From Candidatus Prevotella equi (lineage in GTDB: Bacteria > Bacteroidota > Bacteroidia > Bacteroidales > Bacteroidaceae): a DNA stretch of 38,284 nucleotides. Below are positions 1-7,067 of this stretch, piece after piece. The position numbers and the translations under genes were made by a program. The notes under the pieces are model-generated. The model searched no databases, was not told where the DNA came from, and was given only the letters and a program-made list of their open reading frames with translations. Each line of letters opens with the position of its first letter. Within the stretch, counting starts at the first letter, position 1. The stretch covers positions 1-38,284 of the forward strand of contig JAGHTW010000001.1 in the NCBI GenBank assembly GCA_018065145.1, given 5' to 3'.

Positions 1-15
1 TTAACCGATTACTTA

Positions 16-100
16 TGGTGCGCCTGACAGGACTCGAACCTGCACATCGCAAGACACCAGATCCTAAGTCTGGCGCGTCTACCAATTTCGCCACAGGCGC
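16..100 (-). tRNA. tRNA-Leu, anticodon TAG
   Basis: Read on the minus strand this is a long-variable-arm tRNA of 85 nt including an encoded CCA (16-18). The acceptor arms GCGCCTG and CAGGCGC pair perfectly. The anticodon stem CCAGA/TCTGG encloses the loop CTTAGGA, giving anticodon TAG (leucine, CUA codons). The TTCGAGT T-loop is present and the discriminator base is A. It has its own leftward promoter (-7 box 144-151). Unlike this gene, the tRNA-Cys and tRNA-Arg genes in the window do not encode CCA. Confidence 0.95.
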
Positions 101-143
101 AAGGATAATGAATGTTAAAATAACCATTTCCTTTTTGCGAGTG

Positions 144-174
144 CAAAATTACATAAAATTATTGGAATAACAAA
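144..174 (-). promoter_or_regulatory. Promoter of tRNA-Leu
   Basis: On the minus strand a TTTG (-33) at 171-174 is followed after 19 nt by TAATTTTG (-7) at 144-151, the Bacteroidota consensus. It continues into GCACTCGC. The 16 bp at 137-152 are an exact inverted copy of 235-250, which holds the tRNA-Cys promoter. Confidence 0.75.
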
Positions 175-211
175 AAAAATAAGTGATAATAATAAAAAAA
201 TAGCATAAAAA

Positions 212-243
212 TTTGTTTGTTTGAAAAAAATATAGTAATTTTG
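212..243 (+). promoter_or_regulatory. Promoter of tRNA-Cys
   Basis: TTTG at 212-215, a 20-nt spacer, then TAATTTTG at 236-243. Transcription should start near 249, giving a leader of about 60 nt before the tRNA at 311. The box and the following GCACTCGC mirror the tRNA-Leu promoter exactly. Apart from these two promoters I see nothing else in 101-310. Confidence 0.75.
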
Positions 244-310
244 CACTCGCAATTCAGAAATGACTTGTACCGCAATCATCCATAGAGGTTAAAAAGACAG
301 TATTTGTTAT

Positions 311-382
311 GGTGCGTTGGATGAGCGGTTTAGTCTCTGGTCTGCAAAACCAGCTAGGGCGGTTCGACTCCGCCACGCACCT
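311..382 (+). tRNA. tRNA-Cys, anticodon GCA
   Basis: The acceptor arms GGTGCGT/ACGCACC enclose an anticodon stem CTGGT/ACCAG with loop CTGCAAA, anticodon GCA. The T at 382 is the U73 discriminator typical of cysteine tRNAs. CCA is not encoded. The 3' end from the T-loop onward is repeated 126 bp downstream (see the repeat entries). Confidence 0.95.
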
Positions 383-419
383 CTACAAGGACTTCTCAAA
401 CGGAAGTCCTTTTTTTGTG
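365..419 (+). repeat. Direct repeat, copy 1: tRNA-Cys 3' end plus terminator
   Basis: This 55-bp segment runs from the T-loop of tRNA-Cys through its terminator. It recurs at 491-545 with one mismatch (401 versus 527). Similarity ends abruptly on both sides. Such 3'-end duplications are classic products of tyrosine-integrase insertion into tRNA genes, but no integrase is present here. Confidence 0.9.
387..416 (+). terminator. Terminator of tRNA-Cys
   Basis: Perfect 9-bp stem AAGGACTTC (387-395) / GAAGTCCTT (403-411), a 7-nt loop and a run of Ts to 416, starting 5 nt after the tRNA. Confidence 0.85.
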
Positions 420-490
420 TTTAGGCGCAATCTCACCGCAGCGGTTCTTTCAGTCACTTCGTTTTATGAAAGCGTCACAAGTGCCGAGCG

Positions 491-545
491 CGACTCCGCC
501 ACGCACCTCTACAAGGACTTCTCAAAAGGAAGTCCTTTTTTTGTG
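491..545 (+). repeat. Direct repeat, copy 2: partial tRNA-Cys duplication
   Basis: Second copy of the 55-bp repeat, offset by 126 bp. It restores only the 3' T-arm and acceptor strand, so it cannot encode a tRNA. It keeps an intact terminator (stem 513-521/529-537). The intervening 71 bp (420-490) carry no gene; they contain one small inverted repeat, CTTTCA (447-452) / TGAAAG (467-472). Confidence 0.9.
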
Positions 546-548
546 CAA

Positions 549-583
549 AAAAAAGTCCCGATCGCAATGATCAGGACTTTTTT
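549..583 (-). terminator. Bidirectional terminator, rubrerythrin side
   Basis: AAAAAAGTCC (549-558) pairs with GGACTTTTTT (574-583). An inner GATC/GATC stem closes a 5-nt loop. A/T tracts on both sides let it act in either direction. It lies 22 bp past the rubrerythrin stop on the minus strand. Confidence 0.7.
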
Positions 584-604
584 ATGTTAGATAAGTGTCT
601 TTGT

Positions 605-1147
605 TTAGAAATTATCTTTATGAACTTCAAAGTATGCCTGTGGATGATCACATACTGGGCAAAGTTCAGGTGCTTTCTCTCCTACTACGATGTGACCACA
701 GTTACGACATTCCCATACCTTTACCTCGCTCTTAGCGAATACTTCCTGTGCCTCAATGTTGCGGAGCAAAGCACGATAACGCTCTTCATGGCGTTTCTCA
801 ATGGCAGCTACGAGACGGAACTTCTCTGCAAGTTCTGCAAAGCCTTCTTTCTCGGCTGTTTTTGCGAAACCCTCATACATATCTGTCCACTCATAGTTCT
901 CGCCATCAGCAGCATCCTTAAGGTTTTCTGTTGTAGAACCAACGCCATCGTGTAGTTCCTTGTACCACATCTTAGCGTGTTCCTTCTCATTATCGGCAGT
1001 CTTAAGGAAAATCTCTGCCATTTGTTCAAATCCCTCCTTCTTTGCCTTTGAAGCAAAATAGGTGTACTTGTTACGTGCTTGAGATTCACCTGCAAAGGCT
1101 GCCTCAAGGTTTTTCTCTGTCTGTGTTCCAGAATACTTGTTTGCCAT
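605..1147 (-). CDS. rbr: Rubrerythrin
   Basis: Non-haem iron peroxidase that reduces hydrogen peroxide in the cytoplasm of anaerobes, using electrons passed through a rubredoxin centre. The 180-aa protein has the standard two-domain layout. Residues 1-135 are a four-helix ferritin-like domain with diiron ligands visible at E21, E54-x-x-H57 and E117-x-x-H120. The C-terminal rubredoxin-like domain has C147-x-x-C150 and C163-x-x-C166. It is 43 bp downstream of the omega-amidase-like gene. No TAnnTTTG box is visible in that gap, so it may be read through from upstream. A hairpin at 549-583 ends the transcript. Confidence 0.95.
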   Translation of the reverse strand: MANKYSGTQTEKNLEAAFAGESQARNKYTYFASKAKKEGFEQMAEIFLKTADNEKEHAKMWYKELHDGVGSTTENLKDAADGENYEWTDMYEGFAKTAEKEGFAELAEKFRLVAAIEKRHEERYRALLRNIEAQEVFAKSEVKVWECRNCGHIVVGEKAPELCPVCDHPQAYFEVHKDNF

Positions 1148-1190
1148 AGTTTTATTAATATTTTAAGTTAAAAAAATAGTTTAATAGTTT

Positions 1191-1946
1191 TTACTTATCA
1201 GCATCATTCAGTACAGGAAACTTTTTCCTAAAGCGTTGCAATACTTCCATATCGAGAACTGCCGACGCTGTGCCATGCACGTTATCTTCTAGCGTTACCA
1301 CATCATTACCATAGGCATCAATGATGGCAGAACCACCATTGTAGTGACACATATTGTCATCCCCTACTCTATTAACGGCTATTACGTAACACTGATTCTC
1401 GATTGCCCTAGCACGAAGAAGTATGTCCCACGGCTTACGGCGCGATTCTGGCCAATTAGCTACATATATCGCAGCATCATAATGCTCTTCTTTGTTATTT
1501 CGTGAGAATACCGGAAAGCGAAGGTCGTAGCATATTTGCAGTAGGAACCTTACTCCGCACCACTCTACTGTTACGCAGTCTTCACCCTGATGATAATATT
1601 TACCTTCACCCCCGTATGAAAACAAATGCCGTTTATCATACTTGGTAACCTTACCATCAGGTTTTACGAAGTAGAAGCGATTGTAAAACTCTTCGTCTTT
1701 TTCCTTCACCGCTACAGAGCAGGCAAAGGCAGCATCATACTTCCTTGCCATCTGCTTAAGCCACGCAAGAGTTTTACCATCAGCGTCTGCGCCTTCAAAA
1801 GGAATGGTAATAAATCCCGTTGCAAACATCTCAGGCAAGACGTATAGATCAGACTTCTCTGCATCCATAATCATCTTTTCTGCCATGAGCATATTTGCAG
1901 TTGGTTCGTTCAGCAATATGTCGGTCTGCAATAATGTTACTTTCAT
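1191..1946 (-). CDS. Carbon-nitrogen hydrolase, omega-amidase (YafV/NIT2-like)
   Basis: Nitrilase-superfamily amidase, 251 aa, with the Glu-Lys-Cys triad visible: E39 in LPEMFATGF, K105 in YDKRHLF and C139 in QICYDLRFP. The ICYDLRFP signature matches the YafV/omega-amidase branch, which hydrolyses 2-oxoglutaramate or 2-oxosuccinamate, the keto products of glutamine or asparagine transamination. The aminotransferase gene ends 19 bp upstream on the same strand. This fits the known transaminase/omega-amidase partnership, in which the amidase pulls an otherwise reversible transamination forward. The family call is firm; the exact substrate is inferred from the motif and the neighbour. Confidence 0.85.
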   Translation of the reverse strand: MKVTLLQTDILLNEPTANMLMAEKMIMDAEKSDLYVLPEMFATGFITIPFEGADADGKTLAWLKQMARKYDAAFACSVAVKEKDEEFYNRFYFVKPDGKVTKYDKRHLFSYGGEGKYYHQGEDCVTVEWCGVRFLLQICYDLRFPVFSRNNKEEHYDAAIYVANWPESRRKPWDILLRARAIENQCYVIAVNRVGDDNMCHYNGGSAIIDAYGNDVVTLEDNVHGTASAVLDMEVLQRFRKKFPVLNDADK

Positions 1947-1965
1947 TACGTTACACGAAAGAATA

Positions 1966-3282
1966 CTAATGGTTTGCCTTGAATGCCTCTATTCTCTGAC
2001 GGAAGGTATCGCGCTGATTGTCTGCAAAGAAAGAGGTACATATACGAACTCCTTGCTGTGTAGAACCCATAGTATCAAGTGGGAATACTGCTATACCGTA
2101 ATACATCAGTTCTCTTGTCAATTGCAGGTCTGTCATTCCTGGATATTGAACCGTGAAATAGAATCCATCTGCAAGTGGTGCTCCCATATCGTTATCATAA
2201 ACGAGATAGAAGCCGTTAGCAAGAAGGACATCCTTCATGAATTTTGCTCTACGACCATACTCCTTCACGTCATCGAGGAAGTTATAACTTCCATCGCATG
2301 CTGCTTCCATCAGTGCCGCCATAGCATGTTGAACGCTGTGAGTAGTACCGCTGGAGAGCGTATACATCAGTCTGTTACAGAAGAAGTTACCGAATGTGCT
2401 TACACCAAATGGTTTCAATGCCTCAAACTCACGGTCATAGAGTTTATCAGAGATACACGTCACGCCAATGCGCTGTCCTGCATAGGAGAAAGCCTTTGAA
2501 CCTGATACCCACAGCACGTAGTTGTCAGTATAATTAGCTACGGTTGCCTGATAGGGTGCCTGGAACGGATGAGAGAGGTCACGACGGAAGTCCATTGCGA
2601 AATATGCAAGGTCTTCAAGGATTATGACATCATACTTTGTTGCCAGCTCTCCTATACCCTTCAATTCTTCGTCTGTAAAGCATACCCACGAAGGATTATT
2701 TGGATTGGAATAAACAATACAGCAGATATTACCTTGTCGAAGCATCTCTTCCAACTTAGTTATCAGAGCATCGCCACGGAAGCCATGAATGTCAAGTCCC
2801 ACCTGTTTAAGACCGATTACATCACATTGAGTATTCTGCACAGGGAATCCAGGCTGAATAAAGAGCACGGTATCTTTCTTTGCACCGTTACGCACACCCA
2901 TTGCATGATATATCGCAGTAAAGGTAGCGAATGTGCCTTGCATAGAACCAGTCGTCGGTATGCATGAGTTTGGAGCAATATCGACACCTATGAAAGCCTT
3001 GACAAATTGTGATGCAGCATTCTTTATGCGAGGTATTCCGCCATTAGGAGGATATACCGTTGCACAGCCATTGGCTAACGCTTCCTGCTCTGCCTTCAAT
3101 GCAATTTCTGATGGTTGCAATCCTGGTACGCCCATCTCAAGGTGTATCACCTGCTGCCCTGTTTTCTCTTCAAGCACTCTTGAAAGTGCCTGTATATCAC
3201 GAATGGTTGCTTGTGAGAAATCACCGAGGTGCATTGAGTCAATGGCCTCGGTGACTGTTTTATAATCTAATGGTGTATTCAT
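1966..3282 (-). CDS. PLP-dependent aminotransferase, class I/II
   Basis: Fold-type I aminotransferase, 438 aa. Visible landmarks are the SNPNNPSW cofactor/substrate loop (192-199), the D224-x-x-Y227 pyridine-contact motif, the Schiff-base lysine K263 in SGSKAFSYAGQR, and a C-terminal arginine region around RICTSF. It starts 10 bp after the phenylacetate-CoA ligase and is followed by an omega-amidase-like gene, so the three appear co-transcribed. Inference: it aminates arylpyruvates such as phenylpyruvate, possibly with glutamine as donor, linking arylacetate activation to aromatic amino acid synthesis. The substrate cannot be read from the sequence. Confidence 0.85.
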   Translation of the reverse strand: MNTPLDYKTVTEAIDSMHLGDFSQATIRDIQALSRVLEEKTGQQVIHLEMGVPGLQPSEIALKAEQEALANGCATVYPPNGGIPRIKNAASQFVKAFIGVDIAPNSCIPTTGSMQGTFATFTAIYHAMGVRNGAKKDTVLFIQPGFPVQNTQCDVIGLKQVGLDIHGFRGDALITKLEEMLRQGNICCIVYSNPNNPSWVCFTDEELKGIGELATKYDVIILEDLAYFAMDFRRDLSHPFQAPYQATVANYTDNYVLWVSGSKAFSYAGQRIGVTCISDKLYDREFEALKPFGVSTFGNFFCNRLMYTLSSGTTHSVQHAMAALMEAACDGSYNFLDDVKEYGRRAKFMKDVLLANGFYLVYDNDMGAPLADGFYFTVQYPGMTDLQLTRELMYYGIAVFPLDTMGSTQQGVRICTSFFADNQRDTFRQRIEAFKANH

Positions 3283-3292
3283 TATATTTTCC

Positions 3293-4600
3293 TTATCCTT
3301 GGAAATTACGCTTATCGTTAACGTGCTTTGCCTTGCCTATAGAACGCTGCATTTCTCCTGGAGCCTTGATATGGATGTTTGGCTTAATGCCTACCATGCT
3401 CACAATACGATCGTAGAGAGGCTTGATATGTGGCATCTGCTTAGCAGGGTTTGGAGAGAAATATTCTTCACGGAGTTCAACGTCAAGGTCAAAGGTATCT
3501 TCGTTATTCTTGCGGTCAACAGTAATAAAGTACTGTGGAGAGAAAGCAGGGAACTCTGTGAGGCATGCCTCTATCTGGCTAGGGAAGACATTGACGCCAC
3601 GAATAATCATCATATCATCAGAGCGTCCGAGAATTCGATCCATACGTACTGCGGTACGTCCACACTCACACTTGTCGTAGATGAGACGCGTAAGGTCTCG
3701 TGTACGATAACGAAGGATTGGCATTGCCTCCTTGCAGAGTGAAGTGAATACGAGTTCACCGAACTCGCCTGGCTCACATGGTTCCAGAGTATCAGGGTTG
3801 ATAATTTCTGGATAGAACATATCTTCCCAAAGGTGTGTACCATTCTGGCACTCACACTCACCACCAACACCAGGACCACACATCTCTGTGAGTCCGTAGA
3901 TATCAATAGCCTTGATACCAAGTTTATCCTCCAACTCCTTACGCATACCTTCTGTCCAAGGTTCTGCTCCAAAGAAACCTACCTTAAGCTTAAGGTCTTC
4001 CTTATTTACCGCATCGCTCTTTTCTATTACTTCTGCCAGATGTAAAGCATAAGAAGGAGTACATGCAAGAACGGTAGAACCGAAGTCCTTCATAAGCATT
4101 ATCTGCTTCTCTGAATTACCTGCAGATGTAGGTAACTGGACAGCACCAAGCATGCCTGCAGCATCATGCGCACCAAGACCGCCAGTGAAGAGTCCATAAC
4201 CGTATGATACCTGGACTATATCGCCAGGTCCTACGCCACCAGCTGCCATAACACGTGCAGCACCCTCTGCCCACATTGCGATATCGTTCTTGGTGTATGT
4301 ATCAACAACTGGCTTACCTGTGGTACCTGAAGAGGCATGAATACGAACAACCTGATCCTGTGGCACAGCCTGAAGACCGAATGGATACTCATCGCGAAGG
4401 TCATGCTTTGTAGTGAAAGGCAACTTGTGTATATCGTCTATTGACTTGATGTCCTCAGGCTTTATACCCAGTTTATCCATCTTCTTCTTGTAGAAAGGAA
4501 CCTTCTCGTAACAGTTCTTTACTACTTTCTGCAATCTCTCAGACTGCAACTTACGCATGGATTCACGGTCCATGCATTCCATTTCTCGATTTAGAATCAT
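3293..4600 (-). CDS. paaK: Phenylacetate-CoA ligase
   Basis: ATP-dependent, AMP-forming enzyme that activates phenylacetate or other arylacetates to the CoA thioester. The 435-aa protein has the ATP-binding P-loop SSGTTGKP (90-97), a DIYGLTEMCGPG core motif, the YRTRDLTRL hinge motif and a compact C-terminal domain with GVNVFPSQIE, all typical of PaaK. No aerobic paa ring-oxidation genes follow, as expected for an anaerobe. In rumen Bacteroidota arylacetyl-CoA can be reductively carboxylated to the arylpyruvate, and the adjacent aminotransferase would complete that route. Role inferred; enzyme family firm. A weak promoter (TACATTTG at 4629-4636, minus strand) lies 28 bp upstream. Confidence 0.93.
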   Translation of the reverse strand: MILNREMECMDRESMRKLQSERLQKVVKNCYEKVPFYKKKMDKLGIKPEDIKSIDDIHKLPFTTKHDLRDEYPFGLQAVPQDQVVRIHASSGTTGKPVVDTYTKNDIAMWAEGAARVMAAGGVGPGDIVQVSYGYGLFTGGLGAHDAAGMLGAVQLPTSAGNSEKQIMLMKDFGSTVLACTPSYALHLAEVIEKSDAVNKEDLKLKVGFFGAEPWTEGMRKELEDKLGIKAIDIYGLTEMCGPGVGGECECQNGTHLWEDMFYPEIINPDTLEPCEPGEFGELVFTSLCKEAMPILRYRTRDLTRLIYDKCECGRTAVRMDRILGRSDDMMIIRGVNVFPSQIEACLTEFPAFSPQYFITVDRKNNEDTFDLDVELREEYFSPNPAKQMPHIKPLYDRIVSMVGIKPNIHIKAPGEMQRSIGKAKHVNDKRNFQG

Positions 4601-4641
4601 TGGTTTAGTTGTTTATTAGGTTATTTTACAAATGTATATAT

Positions 4642-5058
4642 TTAATCAGATAATTTATCGTAATCCATAGGCTGCTTCTTCCTGTAAGCCATACCCGTAA
4701 CGATGCATATAACCTCACCGTTTTGGTTTGTCACTGTCATTGTGCAGTAAGGTAGTTTCTGATGATTGACAGTCTCTATGGCTTCTGCCGTCAGGTGATC
4801 GCCGAGCATGGCGGAGCGAACGTATGTGACACTATTCTGTATGCCAAGAGTTAAAAGTCCATGACTGTTTGTAACAGCAGCAAATGCAAGATCGGCAAGC
4901 GTAAACAATGCTCCACCTTGACATACGCCACCACCATTGAGATGACGTTCCTCTACCGTCATCTCTGCTCTTGCGTAGCCCTCGCGAATATCCGTGAGCT
5001 GCATACCGTTGTTTTTTGCAAAGCGGTCCCCTGTATTTAACAAATCTTTTAAGGTCAT
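4642..5058 (-). CDS. PaaI-type hotdog thioesterase
   Basis: Hotdog-fold acyl-CoA thioesterase, 138 aa from the chosen start. The motif HLNGGGVCQGGALFTLADLA matches the PaaI/YbgC-type active-site helix (normally H-x-N-x-x-GxxHGG-x-x-x-x-LAD), with Q replacing the usual second His. Activity is expected on aryl-CoA thioesters, releasing CoA from stalled products of the ligase encoded next. An upstream in-frame TTG at 5082 would extend the protein by 8 residues. However, the -7 box TACCTTTG occupies 5080-5087, so transcription should begin inside that extension, and ATG at 5058 is the better start. Confidence 0.88.
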   Translation of the reverse strand: MTLKDLLNTGDRFAKNNGMQLTDIREGYARAEMTVEERHLNGGGVCQGGALFTLADLAFAAVTNSHGLLTLGIQNSVTYVRSAMLGDHLTAEAIETVNHQKLPYCTMTVTNQNGEVICIVTGMAYRKKQPMDYDKLSD

Positions 5059-5079
5059 TAGAATTTGATTTAGGTTATG

Positions 5080-5111
5080 CAAAGGTATTGTTTTTTTGTG
5101 AAACGACCAAA
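5080..5111 (-). promoter_or_regulatory. Promoter of the thioesterase gene
   Basis: Minus-strand TTTG (5108-5111), a 20-nt spacer, TACCTTTG (5080-5087). The -33 element lies beside the stop codon of the upstream CNNM gene. Predicted transcript start is about 15 nt before ATG 5058. Confidence 0.75.
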
Positions 5112-6389
5112 TTATTTCTGAATATTCTGCTCAATTGGCATAAACTTCACAAGTTCTATCTTTGTTTTTGTATTCTTGAGTATCTTGCATCTCCATCCAT
5201 CAAAGGTGACTATCTCATTAAGTTTTGGGAAGCTCTGATGACGCTCAAGAATTAATCCTCCAATCGTTTTATAGTCATCACTTTCAGGTAGATTCAGTCC
5301 AAGCTGTTCGTTGACTCGCTCTACCTCCAGACGTGCAGAGACAAGGTAACCTCCATCGTTTGTCTTTCGACATTCGTAGTTCGTTACATCATGTTCATCT
5401 TCTATCTCTCCGATTATCTCCTCAACGATGTCCTCTAACGCAACAATACCACTGGTACCACCAAACTCATCTACAACAACAGCAAGGCTATTCTTGCTCA
5501 TAAGCATGTTCTGCATAAGTTTTTGCACCGCCATAGTCTCTGGAACATACTGCATCTTTCTGATGTGTGACTGCCAATTATCGTCTTTCATACGAAACAT
5601 CTCAGAAGAATGTATGTAACCAATGATATTGTCTATATCTTCCTCAAAAACTATAATTTTAGACCTTCCACTCTCCACAAATCTCTGCTTCAATTCTTCA
5701 ATCGTAACTGTCTGCTCCACTGCATTTATCTCTGTTCTTGGAATCATACAGTCACGCACCTTCGTATCTGATAAATCCAGAGCATTTTGGAATATTCTTA
5801 CTTCTTCCTGAATATCTTTTTCATCAGAAGCCTTGTCTATACTCTGCTGAACCAGATAATCAAGGTCAACCTTTGTGAACTCATCTTTCTTAATTTCTTT
5901 CTTCATGTTCACACCCATTATCTTAAGCAGGTAGCGTGACAACAAAGAGCAAAAACGCGATACCGGATACAATACTGCATAACACACGGCTGCTGGTATA
6001 GCAAAGGCATTCAGCAGCATATTAGCATTGTTCTTGAATATCATTTTCGGAAGGAATTCTCCAGTAAAAAGTACTATAAAAGTAGAGAGAATAGTATCCG
6101 CCATGACCGTAAACGCTTCTGACTGTCCAGCAAAAATTGTACTATCGAATAATTTCGCAATAAGAATGCCATATATTACGAGGGCGATATTATTACCCAC
6201 AAGCATCGTACTGACATAGGTATTAGGATGCTTATAGAAAAATGTCACAATACGGTGTGACAGGCTTTCATTGTCGCCAGTCATCTCTGCAAGCATTCGG
6301 TTGCTTGAAACGTATGCAATCTCCATTCCTGAGAAGAATGCAGAAAAAAGCATAGTCACTAATATATATATAATAAGGTGTATGTCCAA
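5112..6389 (-). CDS. CNNM/CorC-HlyC family membrane protein (GldE-like)
   Basis: Membrane protein of 425 aa. An N-terminal DUF21/CNNM transmembrane domain (about 1-180, several hydrophobic helices starting IYILVTMLFSAFFSGMEIAY) is followed by a CBS pair (about 205-330, with RDCMIPRTEI and VVVDEFGGTSGIV) and a CorC_HlyC domain (about 345-420). Family members are linked to magnesium or cobalt efflux; Bacteroidota copies are often labelled GldE or hemolysin-like. The start is TTG, only 6 nt after the lptC stop, so the genes are translationally close. No ATG is available before residue 13, and the MDIHLII start keeps the first helix intact. Confidence 0.88.
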   Translation of the reverse strand: MDIHLIIYILVTMLFSAFFSGMEIAYVSSNRMLAEMTGDNESLSHRIVTFFYKHPNTYVSTMLVGNNIALVIYGILIAKLFDSTIFAGQSEAFTVMADTILSTFIVLFTGEFLPKMIFKNNANMLLNAFAIPAAVCYAVLYPVSRFCSLLSRYLLKIMGVNMKKEIKKDEFTKVDLDYLVQQSIDKASDEKDIQEEVRIFQNALDLSDTKVRDCMIPRTEINAVEQTVTIEELKQRFVESGRSKIIVFEEDIDNIIGYIHSSEMFRMKDDNWQSHIRKMQYVPETMAVQKLMQNMLMSKNSLAVVVDEFGGTSGIVALEDIVEEIIGEIEDEHDVTNYECRKTNDGGYLVSARLEVERVNEQLGLNLPESDDYKTIGGLILERHQSFPKLNEIVTFDGWRCKILKNTKTKIELVKFMPIEQNIQK

Positions 6390-6395
6390 AGTTGT

Positions 6396-7046
6396 TTAAT
6401 TTTTCTTTTTCGCAGGCATAGCAGGATCACGTTTTGTTACTGCTGTGCTATCGTTAGTCTGTGTTGTATTATCATTCTTACCATCGGCATCCTCACGTTG
6501 GAAGTTTCCCTTGGTGTTTGTCACCGTGTAATGACGCATATTTTCATCACTGGTAAAATAAGCACCCTGTAATTCACGTTCGGGAGTAATAAGATGAGAG
6601 AAAAGATTAGAATATAGTTCGTGACGGTCTTGATCCCAATAAAGTTCCTCGCTGAAGAATTTCAGCCCATCGACGGTCCTTACCCTTACGTTTCCAAACA
6701 GATACCACAAATGTTTGTCAGTGTAATAATATGCAGTATCTGCTTGTATATATCCCTCTGTATGGAATTTCTCATCAAATTGCTCAAGAAAGATTCCTCG
6801 ATGGAATATCCAACGTTTTGGTGTTACGTTCTCGTTGACATCCCATCGTTCAGACAAGATGCGATAACGCATCACTCCTGAGTCACTAATCATAGTATTA
6901 ACACCATAGGAGCGCATCATAGACACAGAGTCTCTTTCATTAATAGCTGGCGCAGTATGCTCTTTCTGTTCCTGACAGGAAAAAAGAACAAACAACATAA
7001 CGACCAGCGCCGTACAAAAAACACTATGTAGATGAGGTTTTTCCAA
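6396..7046 (-). CDS. lptC: LPS export protein LptC (lipoprotein form)
   Basis: 216-aa envelope lipoprotein with a hydrophobic N-terminus and lipobox LFSC (C24), then a beta-rich LptC/OstA-like region (about 40-180) containing RWIFHRGIFLEQFD and the repeated FGNVRVRTVDGLKFFSEELYW-like strands. In Bacteroidota LptC bridges the inner-membrane LPS ABC transporter to the periplasmic bridge. The tail after about 180 is polar and low-complexity. It starts with TTG at 7046; no in-frame ATG lies upstream, and the next Met falls inside the signal peptide. It sits between a barrel protein and a CNNM protein in an apparent three-gene operon. Confidence 0.85.
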   Translation of the reverse strand: MEKPHLHSVFCTALVVMLFVLFSCQEQKEHTAPAINERDSVSMMRSYGVNTMISDSGVMRYRILSERWDVNENVTPKRWIFHRGIFLEQFDEKFHTEGYIQADTAYYYTDKHLWYLFGNVRVRTVDGLKFFSEELYWDQDRHELYSNLFSHLITPERELQGAYFTSDENMRHYTVTNTKGNFQREDADGKNDNTTQTNDSTAVTKRDPAMPAKKKN

Positions 7047-7067
7047 TATCTCTGAAAAATATTATAT

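Noticed and set aside
491..508. Second tRNA-Cys gene or tRNA pseudogene
   Set aside because: Only the 3' half of the T-arm and the acceptor strand are present; no anticodon or D-arm sequence precedes it.
309..590. 93-aa open frame over the tRNA-Cys region
   Set aside because: It overlaps the tRNA, both terminators and the duplicated segment; its internal peptide repeat comes from the DNA duplication.
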